Position numbers and translations under genes: made by a program. The notes beneath the pieces were generated by a model, which saw only the letters and a list, made by a program, of their open reading frames with translations, did no database searches and had not been told where the DNA came from. Shown one piece after another: positions 10,861 to 22,973 of a stretch of 64,000 bases of DNA; position 1 is the first letter of the stretch; the number at the start of each line of letters is the position of its first letter. Source of the stretch: Salvator merianae (lineage: Eukaryota > Chordata > Lepidosauria > Squamata > Teiidae); the NCBI GenBank assembly GCA_003586115.2, contig QVOM02000073.1, positions 34,600,305-34,664,304 on the forward strand, in the 5' to 3' direction.

Positions 10861-12677
10861 AATAGGGCCGATCCCTCTGCACTGTGACCAACACTTTAAC
10901 TTATTGTAATGGATGTTTTTATAAAAATATATTCTCACTTGATAATGTTTGGTCTCCACCAGATTAGGAGGTCTTGGAGAAGTAAACTAGATTTCATCTG
11001 CCTGAGATGAGATGGGACTTGTAGTCTAACCTGCCGTATAGGTTGGCAAAGAAAGAAAAAAGCTGACATCTGCTGCCGCCACATGGGGGCATCCTTTCAT
11101 TAGAAATGCAAGCTATAAAAGTTTGATGAAGAATCCAGCCAGGTGTTCAAAATGTATATTTTTGCTTTTCCCCCCACAACAAGGATACCATGTGGGGCAC
11201 TCTAACCCAGTCTACATTCCATCCTGTGTGGACAGAATGTGATAGGGGGAGGAGTTTCCTGTAATCTGTGCAAAAAAGAGGCCTCTAGACCTCTTCTTAT
11301 CTTGAGACAATGTCTTGTGTAGAATGACTAAGCACCCTCTTCTTGCACTACGAGTCTCCTGTGCCCACATATGGTGGCCAACTCAGAAAGAGAGCTGCTG
11401 GTCTCAGCAACCCCAGCTCATTAAGGCAACCTTGTATGTCTTCAGAAGTTAAGTTTCATCAGTGATTGATAAACAATTGATCTAACATCCTGATATTTTG
11501 TGATTTATTCCAGTTATTTTTTTTGCAATTCTACTGTTGCCTTGTGATGCCCAATATAGCCATAATTTATAATTATGGGGGTTTGCTTCTGTTATAACTT
11601 ATGAGTTGACAATTTGCTTGTGTTATATAGCTGGCTTGCCTGCTTGCATAGAAACTGGAAAATTGCAGAGATAAAAAACAACCCCAAATAAAGGGAGTAC
11701 TGGACAGAAGGAAAAATTAAAGCAGAAAGGGGCTAAGAGGCCATGGAGAAGACACCGCATGGGATGCTAGGAAAAGTGAAAGTAGGTAAAAGATTGTAGG
11801 GAAAGAGGCTTAAAACACATCCTTTGTTCTGCCACAGTTTATTTGCATGGACATCTGACACAGGGGAATGTATGTAAGGGGTGATCATAAATAATAATGA
11901 ACATGCAATCAAACATATAGTAAAAATAGCCAATAGAAGTTTAGAGTTTAGAAAGTATGTTATCTGTAGGCAATGGTGGCTGGTGGGCTTCAAGGCTGGG
12001 TGTTCACAACTGAGGTAGTCAAGGAGGTGGAGCCATAGGGGTCAAGGAGTCAGAGTCAGAGGGGTCAAACAGACAGAATCAGATACCAGGGCAAACATAT
12101 TTTCATAAATTATTCTATAATATCTCCTCCAGCTGCATTTACTGTGCATATTAAGGTTACTGGATTACTATTATTATATTTGGGATACACCATCAGTGTT
12201 CCATTATGACTTTTTCACGCTTTGAGCTAGTAATGAAGTAGTCTTTCCTGTTCTAATGTGTAACTGTGAAAGTTGGATGCTCAGAAAAAAAAAAAACTTT
12301 CTGAAAGGCAATAAAAAGGGGATTGTTTTTGTATAGTCATTCCTGATGAAATAATCGCTCCTTTTACACATAGTTTGTCTAACCTAATTACAGATTCATA
12401 CAGCGCCTTGGGACACTAAATCTAAATACTACATAAGAAGATTCCCTCGTCAGTTTTGCAAGCAAGGTGAAAGTTTAAAAAAATACACCTTCCCATCTCT
12501 AATAACTGCTGGAGAACGGGAAACTGGCTGATAAGGAAAACTGATTGGGGGTCAAACACCTAATCTTAAAAGCATTTATCTATTTTATGTGGAACTTTTG
12601 GCGATTAAAAGCAGTACAGTATATAACTAGCAATTAAAATTACAATAAAGAAACACCTGGTTAAAGAGAGTTGGAAA
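10861..12677. other. Non-coding, nothing recognised
   Basis: No open frame with family motifs, no clear transposon ends, and only short A- and T-runs. Confidence 0.4.
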
Positions 12678-13312
12678 AGTATCAGCAGCTGGGCCAGGGA
12701 GCTCTGGGAAGAGAGATCAAGGTTAGTGGATCAGAAATGCTGCTGTGTGTGCTCCACTACTAGGGAAGGAAAGAAAAGGAGCTGCGAGAGATACCGCCTG
12801 ACGACAAAGCTGCCAATCTACCTGCTAAACCAGCTGAAAGGGAAAGAAAGGAGACCAGGCTTGCTTGGAGATCTTTGGCTGCTACAAGCTGCAAGCTCCA
12901 GCAACCAGACCACGTGCACACCGGCATTATCCGTCTTTTTTTTTTAAACATAGGAGGCTGATCTGCTCTACAAAAGCAGATTGGTGGTGGCAATGGAGTT
13001 GCCACCCCTTTCAACTCTTGAAGTAAATAAAAACAAACAAGTCCTCTTGTATTAGAAGTATCAACAGCCCGCCCAGGGAGCTTAGGGAAGAGAGGCTACT
13101 ACGGAGGAGAAGAAAAAGTGCTGTTTACTCTGTGAGAGAGAGACTCGGGAGGACAAAGCTGCTAGCCTACCTTCTTAATCAGATGAAAGGGAAGGAAAGG
13201 AAACCAGGGCAGCCTTCACCCACCTTATTTTTTAAGGGTGGGAGGCTGATCTGCTCTGCAAAGGCAGACTGGTGGTAGCAAGAGAGCCACTCTTGGAGCA
13301 AATAACAAACAA
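12678..13312. repeat. Imperfect tandem duplication, period about 380 bp
   Basis: Copy 1 (12678-13041) and copy 2 (13057-13312) share, in order: AGTATCARCAGC, GGGAGCTYWGGGAAGAGAG, GACAAAGCTGCYARYCTACC, GGAGGCTGATCTGCTCTRCA and CAAATAAC/AAATAAAAACAAACAAG. Each copy holds a T-run followed by the GGAGGCTGATCTGC block. I see no coding frame conserved between them. It could be two adjacent insertions of one element. Confidence 0.75.
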
Positions 13313-14087
13313 GACATGCTTTTTCTTGTCGTCCTCATCTCTCTCGCCTCCATCTTTTTTCCCTCAGTTATTTTTTTAACAAGAAAAAGCCTCAGCAAAA
13401 TAAAAGCCTCTGACTTTTTCTGATTTAGGAGAAGGGGAGAAATTAAGAAATCACATGCAATAAACTGACAAATATTGTGCGACGGTAAACCACAAAATAG
13501 CTTTTTCTTTTGCTGTTTTAGGCCAGTTGCAAGTTGCCACTTGCCCAAACAGAATTTTTTTTTGTTGAAATAAAAAGTATTATTTTCGATGCATCTGATC
13601 TTGAATTCCTAGGGTGGGAGGGACTTTGAGGGCTCAGCGACGCAACGAACTCATGGGCTGGCCACCCCTGTCTGTAGAAAGTATACAAGGTATTTAACTA
13701 CAATGTTCCCCTGGCACTTTCTTTACAGTGAAAGCCCCAAGTGCCCTTTATTTGCTGGCAAATAAATTTCTTACCTTCACCTTGGAGGAAGTGTGTTTTG
13801 GGGAAGGCTTTGTTTCCGGTGAAAGGCTTTTATATCTGCCTGTTTGATTTATAGGGATAACAGTCTGGTCTAGTGATACCTATTATTGCAACTTTTTTCT
13901 CACAACCACAGCAATGTCAGACCTATTACAGTCTAGCTGTTTAACTTTTTGAATTTTAAAATCCTGTAATATTTTAACTTCACTGTTTTAAACTTTTTTT
14001 GGTTTATGTTTCCACTCTTTCCCCTCCCCCCAGACACTAAATTATTATTTTTTATATAAATTACCATGCAACATTGCTCCTTATTTA
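13313..14087. other. Non-coding, nothing recognised
   Basis: AT-rich sequence ending in TTATTTATTTATT at 14083, which is the tail of the inverted LINE that follows. Confidence 0.4.
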
Positions 14088-14375
14088 TTTATTTTTTATA
14101 TCCTGCCCTTTACCTTAAGGTCCCACAGCATATGATATAGAAGGATTACATTTGCATGAAACTGTGGGAGGCTATTCCAAAGCTGGAAGGCTGCTACAAA
14201 GAAGGGCTTCTTGTGTACCAGAACTCCTTGCACCATTGAGGATATCAGAACTACAAGGAGGCCCTCTTTTTGTGTTCTTAAGGGACAGGCAGGTCTATAT
14301 AGGAAAAGGTGCTCCTTCAGATATTTGGAGCCCAAGCCATTTAGGTCTTCGTATGTCAATATCAATACCTTATGT
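14088..14375 (-). mobile_element. L2/CR1-type LINE C-terminal fragment, inverted
   Basis: The minus strand encodes L-N-G-L-G-S-K-Y-L-K-E-H-L, then P-L-R-T-Q-K-E-G-L-L-V-V and F-Q-L-W-N-S-L-P, the typical end of an L2/CR1-clade ORF2. After it come the 3' signature GGACCTTAAGGTAAAGGGCA and GGATATAAAAAATAAAT. The same protein words recur at 57361-57500 on the + strand. Confidence 0.8.
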
Positions 14376-15000
14376 CCAATATCCCCATCGTTATTTGCGT
14401 TGGCAATGGAAACTCTTGCTAACATTATAAGGCAAAATAAAATCATAAAAGATAAAAACAGGGTTGAAAGCTATTAAGAAAGGAATAAGATATTTAGGAG
14501 TACACATTCCAAACATTTTAAAGAAATTATATAAAGCAAACTACGCAAAGGTATGGCAAAAGATAAAACAAGTACTAAGAAATGGGAGGGGAAAGCTATG
14601 AATATACTGACAAAAATAAGAGCAGTGAAGATATTAATAGTATCAAGATTTTTATATTTATTTCAAGCATTACCAATAAAAATAAGTAAGGAGAAATTAA
14701 TGAGGTGGGATAAGAAATTAGTGGAATTTATATTTGGAAAAAAGAAATCAAGAATAATAAAGAAAATATTATTGGCACCCACACAAGAAGGAGGGTGGGG
14801 AAGTACCATCTTTAGAATCACATTACATTTGGGGCATACATGTGAGAGAGATCAAACTTGTAGGAATTCTGTGCACTGAGGGATAGTCAACCAAATTTTT
14901 ATTAAAATATATACATCTAAAGGCTGATTTAAGATTAGATTTTTATAGCCCCAGTCTATAATATATTTGGAAGCTACATTGAACTACACATAAAAGCAAA
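14376..15000 (+). mobile_element. L1-type LINE ORF2 fragment
   Basis: Begins inside the reverse transcriptase domain with C-P-I-S-P-S-L-F-A-L-A-M-E (compare P-L-S-P-L-L-F-A-L-A-I-E at 19930). After a gap it continues with I-R-Y-L-G-V-H-I-P, then R-F-L-Y-L-F-Q-A-L-P-I-K-I and L-M-R-W-D-K-K-L-V-E-F-I-F, the thumb/connector region that also appears at 20400-20480. Frames are broken by small indels. Confidence 0.75.
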
Positions 15001-15119
15001 AATGACAAACGATATGAGATTTAAGTCTCTTAGAAAACCAATCATAGAAGGTACTAAGCAAATGGCTAATGGAACTTTGAGGAGAGTTGGAAAAACTGGC
15101 ATGACTGGCAAAATGGATT

Positions 15120-15960
15120 CAATAGAAATATAATATCAACTACAAAGAAGAAGATAAATTAAAAATTAGAACATTTCAGATCCTCTACAGGAGCAGATTT
15201 TAAAACCTCAATTACTACAGTGCAAACTGAAATAATAGCACTTAGGGAAATGATTAATTCTTTCCAAACTAATCTATCTGAAACACAGCTAGTTGCTTCT
15301 AATGCAATGGATGCTGCAAATAATAATTCAGAAAAAATAACCAGTTGAAACAAGAAGTAACAAATATAAATGAACAACTGGTTGCTCTTCAGAATTATCA
15401 TTGAAGAATAAATATTAATTTAAGAAGTTTTAAAGAACAAGTAAAAAAATCTAGCATATTACCTTTCATAACAGCATGGCTAAATACACAATTAACAGAT
15501 TTTAAACTAAAAGAAACAGACTTAGTAAGAATTCATCATACCTCTAGTTCATATCCAAATAGAGAAGGGCTTTTGACTCCTTATCATTAAAAAACAAAAC
15601 ATTTAAAAGCCTAAGAGCACAAGAAAATCTTTTCTACAATGGTGCAAGAATACAGAAGTTGGAAGATTTGGCTCCAGAAACAATAAAAAGAGGGAAACTC
15701 CTTGGTCATATGACTTCTCTATTGTATTCAAGAGGAATAAAATTTAAGTTGTTGTTTCCTGTACAGCAATTGTACATCATAATGTAAAAACATATAAAGC
15801 TTCCACAGAAGAAGAGGAACTAAGCTCCTTAATGAACTACAAGTTTTTTCATCTGACAGTGCACATGAAAATGTTGACTCTTCAACTAACAAGTCAAATT
15901 GGTTGTAAAAGGAACACGGTTTAAGAAAAAAAATCCTCTCAGGCAAATACTAACAGTAAA
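15120..15960 (+). mobile_element. L1-type ORF1 remains
   Basis: Fragments read as an L1 ORF1 coiled-coil region (T-T-V-Q-T-E-I-I-A-L-R-E-M-I-N-S-F, followed by A-S-N-A-M-D-A-A-N-N-N-S-E-K-I). Further on, in other frames, are short basic segments like the ORF1 C-terminal domain (R-K-S-F-L-Q-W-C-K and K-T-Y-K-A-S). Many stops. Orientation agrees with the L1 ORF2 pieces downstream, so this may be the 5' part of the same insertion. Confidence 0.55.
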
Positions 15961-16216
15961 GATATTTCTAACTGAAAGTTGAAAATAAACTAATATGTCA
16001 TAATATTACAGACTGATATATATATGTTTTCTCTAGAAAGATATAGTTTTTACTCTTGAAATAATCTATAAATGTTACAAATTGAGATTTATTATATGCT
16101 TTTGGTTGAGTGCATGCATTTATAGATATATGTACTTTTATGTTTATATAATTATACCCAATACAGATTTATTTTGTGAGTGTATATGTATATCTGTGTA
16201 TGAATGTGTGTATATA

Positions 16217-16980
16217 TAGTACTGTGCAAAGGTTTTAGGTAGGTGTGGAAAAAATGCAGTAAAGGAAGAATGCTTTCAAAAGTAGAAGTGTTAATAGTTA
16301 TTTTTATCAGTTAACAAAACGCACAGTGAATGAACAAAATCAAATCAACATTTGGTGTGACCACCCTTCACCTTCAAAACAGTATCAATTCTGCTAAGTA
16401 CATGTGCACAGTTTTTGAACGAATGGGGCAGGGAGGTTGTTCCAAACATCTTGGAGAGCTAACCACAGATCTTCTGTGGATGTAGGCTTGCTCAAATCTG
16501 TCTCTCTCTTCATGTAGTCGCAGACAGACTCGATGATGAGATCAGGGCTCCGTGGGAGCCATATCATCACTTCCAGGATTCCTTGTTCTTCTTTATGCTG
16601 AAGATAGTTCTTAATGACATTGGCTGTATGTTTGGGGTTGTTGTCCTGCTGCAGAATAAATTTGGAGCCAATCAGATGCCTCCCTGATGGTACTGCATGA
16701 TGGATAAGTATCTGCTTGTATTTCTCAGCATTGAGGACACCATTAATCCTGATCAAATCCCCAACTCCATTTTCTGAAATGCAGCCCCAAACCTGCAAGG
16801 AACCTCCGCCATGCTTGATTGTTGCTTGCAGGAACTCATTATTGGACCATTCTCCAGCCCTTCAGTGAACAACCTGCCTTCTGCTACAGCCAAATATTTC
16901 AAATTTTGACTCATCAGTCCAGAGCACCTGCTACCATTTTTCTGCATCCCATTCCTGATGACTTCTTCCACCACAGCAGT
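16217..16980 (-). mobile_element. Second Tc1-type transposon copy, truncated
   Basis: The left end TAGTACTGTGCAAAGGTTTT and the following TAGGTAGGTGTGGAAAAAAT match the Tc1 element at 3749. The copy stops near 16980 inside the transposase gene, so the half encoding the N-terminus and the other terminal repeat are missing. It sits between L1-derived segments on both sides. Confidence 0.85.
16394..16974 (-). pseudogene. Truncated Tc1 transposase, catalytic half
   Basis: The open minus-strand frame at 16394-16798 keeps the core of the DDE enzyme: L-Q-V-W-G-C-I-S-E-N-G, the second catalytic Asp in Q-Q-D-N-N-P-K-H-T-A, and S-P-D-L-I-I-E-S-V with the final acidic residue. Upstream (16799-16974) a frameshift separates the stretch with W-T-D-E-S-K-F, which holds the first catalytic Asp. 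The DNA-binding N-terminus is absent, so it is inactive. Confidence 0.85.
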
Positions 16981-17829
16981 CAGAGAACTGTCACTCTAGG
17001 AATAAGATTGCATTAACATATTCTTGAGGCACTATCAGCCTCCCTTTCTGCCTCTCTCAGCAATTTCAGGTAAGCAAGCTGGGCCTCAAGGGATCAAACC
17101 TGTTCCCTTTGCATCTGTCTCTGAGCACTAGCAGCTCATTGTACTGAGCACACAGGCACTATCTTTGCCAGACTGCAGGCATTCATATATGTGGCACTTG
17201 TTACAAATCATTGGGAAGTTCCTACTCTCTGCCTGCCTACATATCTATTCTTATGCATTTATTAGATCTAGATTTCAACTTAGAAAGCAAGGGAGGAAAG
17301 ACCTTTGAAGTGAATGGAAGTGGGAAATTTTAAAGACATTTCTTCAACCTCCCCACTGACAACCTCCTATTCATTCTTCTAGATTCCCTTTTTTGTTTGC
17401 AAACTTTCAAGAGACCATAAAGCAGCTGAAGCTCAGAGTGAGCTTAGTTATCACAAGTGTTTTCCTTTTTCTTAAAAGTGAAATTGTGGGTAAAGTTGTC
17501 ACAGTTGTGGTTGTAAGCAGCTGTAACATCTTGACTAAGAATTGAAACATTTTCCTATCCAAAGTCATGCAAAATCTTTGCAATGCTTTGCATTTATGGA
17601 GAAAGCCTCACAATGAGCTGTTGACCTTTCTGATATAGATAGGCATCATGAGATATTTCCACAGCACAATAAATATGAAAACAGCACATGCTTAGATTGA
17701 GCAATAGCTATTGTAAATCCTTTAACTGTACAGAACATGGCACAGCACCACACCAGATTTCTCTCTAAAACAGATATTCAGGAATCTGATGAAATTTAGA
17801 GACTAAAAATCCTGGTGTAGTATTTCAAA
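16981..17829. other. Non-coding, nothing recognised
   Basis: No motif-bearing frame or transposon end seen. Confidence 0.35.
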
Positions 17830-18200
17830 GATGAAAGAGATATATGCAAAAAATCATATACGGATGGTATAAAACACAATTCCAAATGTCTAAAATAACA
17901 AGTAGCTCTAATTCCCATTGCTGGAGGGGATGTTTAAGCAAACTCTTCTATTACTACCTATGGTGGGAATGCTCCAAAGTGAAACAGCTTAGGGACCAAA
18001 TAGAATTAGATATAGGGAAAATATTTCCAAATACTCCACCAAAGTCTCTGAGCATATGTATGTTAAGTGACTTTAATGTATTGAGGTTGAACAAGTATCA
18101 AAAACAGCTGCTACACTATTTGTTATATGCAGCTAAGGCTTTGAAGTAAGTACAAATATATTGAAAATATATTCAAAAAGGCCGGTATAAAATGCTATGG
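17830..18200 (+). mobile_element. L1-type ORF2 C-terminal fragment
   Basis: An open stretch at 17844-18149 carries W-Y-K-T-Q, then H-C-W-R-G-C, Y-Y-L-W-W-E-C and a run of basic residues. This is the cysteine-containing C-terminal region of L1 ORF2, equivalent to C-W-H-G-C and H-F-W-W-K-C at 21300-21350. It is a separate insertion lying just upstream of another L1 copy. Confidence 0.7.
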
Positions 18201-18229
18201 GAACTGCTTATAAATGACTGCACAGAGAC

Positions 18230-21200
18230 TCAGAAGTTCCAATATGGAAGGGAATGATGTTGGCAGAGTATTTGTTAATATCAGGATGCCATTGCTCAAT
18301 GAATTACATATGAGGCAAGACCTGAATATACCTGAGATTCTGAAGGAATTAGCAGTTCGAGAGGAGTAGCAATAATGATAAAGGATAATGTTAACTTTGA
18401 ACTACAGGAAATGAGAAAAGATAAGGAAGGTAGATATGTGTTTGTTAAGGATTTAATGATGGTTCTAAAGTAACATTTTCTACTGTCTACGCTCCTAATA
18501 GAATTTTTTTTAAAATTGTTAGTAGAATAACTAAATTAATGAGGTACTATGAAGGAAGCTTGATTTTAGCAGGTGATTTTAATTTTGATATAAGAAAATG
18601 GAATATTAGTAGATGGAATTTGATAGAATGTTATGAAAAAGTGAATGCAGGAATATCTCCCCCGACTTTTTGGACAGGGAGGCATAAAAAGTTTACTAAT
18701 ATAGATTTCTTTGCCATGAACCAAGCAAATAGCCTTCAAATTAAAAATATAAATACAAAACAAATTTGGTTGTCAGACCATGCCCCAATAATTATCCAGA
18801 TGAAATTAGGAGATGAACCATGTAAAAACTGGAGATTTGATTCAGTGATTTTAGAAAATGATATGTATAAGGAGAAATTGAAAAGGGAAATAGAATTATT
18901 TTTTATAAAAAAAATGGAACTCAAGGAATGACAGAAAATGTATTATGGGATGCTTTTAAAGCAACAATTAGAGGGCAGTGTATATCATTCAGGAGAAAAA
19001 TAAAAAAGAGAAAATTATGATATTGTTAAATGTAGTAAGAGATAGGCTCTGATTAAAAATGAGTATAAGAGCAATGAAAAAGCAATGGAAAAGATGTCAA
19101 AAATTATGAGGAAGAAAAAGGAAAAAAGATAATTAATAAATTACGAAACTAAGAGGGAGAAATTAAGGTTAAGAATAAGGAGATAGTAGAAATAATAGCT
19201 AAATACTACAAAAAATTATTTAAGGGAGATAGAATTCAAGACTTTGTATGGACTATTGATAGAAAGTTAACAGAAGAGCAGAAGCAGAGATTAAATGCAG
19301 ATATAACCCAGCGTGAAATAGCAGAGGTAATTCAGGGTCTAAAACCTGTTAACTCTTCTGGTCCCAATGGGTTTACAGCTATTTTCTATAAAAACTTTTT
19401 AAAACTATTAGTACCTCAAATGCAAATTCTTTTTAATGATATATTAAATAATAGATTAAAACCAGATTCTTGGAACAAGATAGAAATAATTACAATATTA
19501 AAACCTCAAAAAAATCCAGTAGACCCTGGTTCTTATCAACAAATTAGCTTATTAAATCAGGATTATAAAATATTTACTAAGGTACCAACCAAAAGGTTAG
19601 AGAAAATTATTCCAAAAATAATAAAGGAGGATCAATATGGGTTCATTAAGAATAGATATATTGGTGACCCTATAAGAAATTTAATTAATGTCATTTATCA
19701 TGCTAAAAAAGTGCAATAAAAAATAGGAATTTTGAAATTAGACGTGATGAAGGCACTTGACTTGGTGAATCACCAATATTTTTATAATATATGTGAAAAG
19801 TTTGATATGGGGGATAAATTTTGTGAAGTAATTAAGCATTTATATGAGGGGCTTACAGCATATGTTAAAATAAATGGAATTAATTCACAGCAGATTAGAA
19901 TACTCAATGGGACAAAGCAGGGTTTGTCCCCTTTCTCCTCTACTATTTGCTTTGGCAATAGAACCATTGGCCAATGAGATTAGACAGGATAATAGGTGGC
20001 AAGGCTATAAGGTCAAAGGGGAAGAAGTTAGAATAAATTTATCTGCAGACAATGCAATGATAATCACCCAGACACCTAGGGAAATGGTAGTAGCAATTAG
20101 AAGTATTTTAGAAAAGTTTACTCAAATGTCAGGTTTAAAAGTAAATATAACCAAATCAGAGATAATGTTTCTTAATACTCCACCTCAGGAGCAGATCGAA
20201 GTAAGAAGGTTAACTGGATTAAAATTAGGAATTAAAAATATGAAGTATCTAGAACAATTCTCACCACAAATAATAATAAATTATTTTATGAAAACTATAG
20301 ACAGATATGGAAGAAAGTTAATGAACAGTTGAAAAATAAAAAACTAAGGTAATGTCCATACTATCTAGAATAAGAGTGGTGAAAATGTTTATTATCCCAA
20401 GGATTTTGTATTTATTTCAAGCATTACCTGAAAAAGTAAGTATTAGGGTATTGAATCAATGGGATAGTAAGATAAATAATTGGATATTTAATACAAAATG
20501 ACCAAGATTGAGGAAAATGGTATTAAATATGGGACTCATGAAGGAGGATGGCCTGTTCCCACTCTGGAGAAATATTATGTGGCTTTTCAAATAAAAAAAA
20601 ATTAATAGAAGTTAAAACAGAGGTAAAAGTGGGTAAAAGTAGACAAAAAGATGCACAGTTTAGAGAATAGTTGTTTAATCTGGCGTAAGATGCCAGTGAG
20701 AAAATTTAAAGAATTATACAGACTGAGAAAATAAGTAATAGAAGTTTGGAGAATCTATCAACAGAAACTAGCACCACATATATCGAAATATACAATTATC
20801 AAATATATAAATAAGGATCAAGAGGTGTTAGAAGAAATAATATTATACCAGTTAAAGAAAAATGGGTTTAAATATTTAAAGAATCTATATAATATTAGAG
20901 CAGGATGGAGGGAACAGGAAATAAGACAGGCTCTGGGGAGAAGATGGTTAACTTATAATTCTTTGAGAAACTGGTCTGTAACTAACAATATACTGTTATT
21001 GATCTACAGGCCATTGAAAGAGATAGAGGAAATAATGGAAGAAAGTTTGAAGGGTTCACAAGGAACACGAAGTAAAAAATATAGTTTATTAACAAAACAA
21101 AAGAATGAAATAATAGAAAGCATGTTTCAAATATGGCAGTTAGATATTAATATTACAAGAGAAAATGTTGGGCAAAAACCAAAGAAAATTAATGAATTAA

Positions 21201-21957
21201 AGAATAATAAGTTATGGAAAATGGTTCTTAAAATATTCTATAGATGGTATAGAACATCATCACAATTAGCACATATGATACCTACAATTTCACTGCAATG
21301 CTGGCATGGGTGTAGACAGAGAAGTACATATTTCCACTTTTGGTGGAAATGTGATATTATAAAACTCTTTTGGAGAGTTATTCAGAATAAAATTAATGAT
21401 ATTTTAAATATAAATTTGAATTTATCACCAGAACTAGTTTGGTTTTTTGTAAGTGACATCAAGGAGGATAAAGGAGGAAAAACAGTATTTATTTGCTCAA
21501 ATGATATATACAGCACAATCAACAATGTATTGGGATGGAGGGAAAGTAATAAGTGGTAATTAGATAATTGGTGTTAGGTATCTAATGGAACAATATAGAT
21601 TTGATAAAATGCAGGAAATAAGATTTAAGTTTGCTTTCTAAAACAGAGGAAAGATGGAAAGATTTATTGTGGTTTTCAATGAGACTCCAAGCACTGAAAG
21701 AATTGAGAGAAGAAAAAGCAACACTAACTCTTTGGTCCACCTAAAATGAAAGAGAAAAAAGATGGAAGAAGTAATCTAGAAGTTGTCAATCGGTGTGCAC
21801 AGGGGGTAGTTGGGTAGTGTGGCGATGGTGTACTAGTTATTGATTTTTCTCTCTTCTTTTTCAATATTTTGGGAGAGCACTATTTTTTGTTATGGTTTGT
21901 TACTTTTTGTATAATAAAAATAATGATAACAACAACAGCAACAACAACAACAAAAGA
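18230..21957 (+). mobile_element. L1-type LINE, ORF2 nearly full length but dead
   Basis: In order on the + strand: endonuclease pieces (R-G-V-A-I-M-I-K-D near 18360, L-A-G-D-F-N-F-D near 18568, W-L-S-D-H-A-P-I-I near 18768); reverse transcriptase (D-P-G-S-Y-Q-Q-I-S-L-L-N near 19525, L-S-P-F/P-L-S-P near 19930); then the cysteine-rich C-terminus near 21300. The element closes with an AT-rich 3' region ending in (CAA)n at about 21927-21953. At least four frameshifts or stops split it, and the polymerase motif reads S-A-D-N near 20042, where an active L1 has F-A-D-D. Confidence 0.9.
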
Positions 21958-22973
21958 TATATATTCTGTGTTGAAGAGATCACTTTGTGATCTTTTATCA
22001 AATAAAGCTGGAAGCATGCTTCAGTTACTACTGCCTATGTTCCTTGTATGAGGTTTGGGGAAAGTGATTCTGAGAGATCGGATATCTGCCTTGATCTCCT
22101 TGATCTGTGTCTTTCAATCGTGGTTACTGTTTTTGTAATATTTTTATCCTTTTGTATCACACCCAGCAACATTTGACATTTGGGCATCTAACAAGCACAG
22201 AAAGTGAATGCTCTTAGCAATTTTGTCAGCAAGACCTTTATGTTTCTATCTGCTCTCACTTTTTCTGTTTCTTTAAATTAAGATAAATTGTGTACACTTG
22301 TAACAGGAATTAAGACTGCAGTCCTAACCTTATTCTCCTTGAAGTAGACAACACTGAGTACTATGGGACTTACTTTTGAGTGCACACGGTTAAGGTTTCA
22401 CACTAAAGCCCACAGAAGTGGCATTAGCTCTGAGAGTGTATCTGTGAGGAAGGTAAGCTTGGGACAAGACTTCAGATGTAAGCATTCTTTTTTCAGTCTA
22501 TTGAATCCAGTTTTGATGCAGTGTGCATCACTGTGAAATTTCATAAATCCTCCCCCCTCCCCCTGCTATCTCAATACACCTAATATTGTCCCACTGTTAC
22601 CAGCTTTACTGATTTAAAGATCAATAGACCTGAATTTTCTGAGTAGGCAATGCATAGGAAACACTGACTTGATCTAAATTGTTCAAAGACATAACTCTTT
22701 GTTCTCTTAAGGGAAACAGGGGAAGACATTGGTATAAAAAAGGGAGGCCCATGTGAAAAAGAGGTATGTACAAATATTTCATGCTGCACTCTTTAAAACT
22801 GTTAATATAGGCGGGAGCAGGATGTGCTTGAAGAAAAACCAATAGTTTGTGGCATAAAAAGATAAGCAAGGAAGCTCTCTGAATGTTATTTATAGAGTTC
22901 CTTAGACTTTCACACTTTTTTAATAGACAATCAAATTTTTGTCAGTGTTAAACCTTCATGGCAGTGAAACAGA
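21958..22973. other. Non-coding, nothing recognised
   Basis: Apparently unique sequence between the L1 and the next TIR element. No conserved exon found. Confidence 0.35.
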
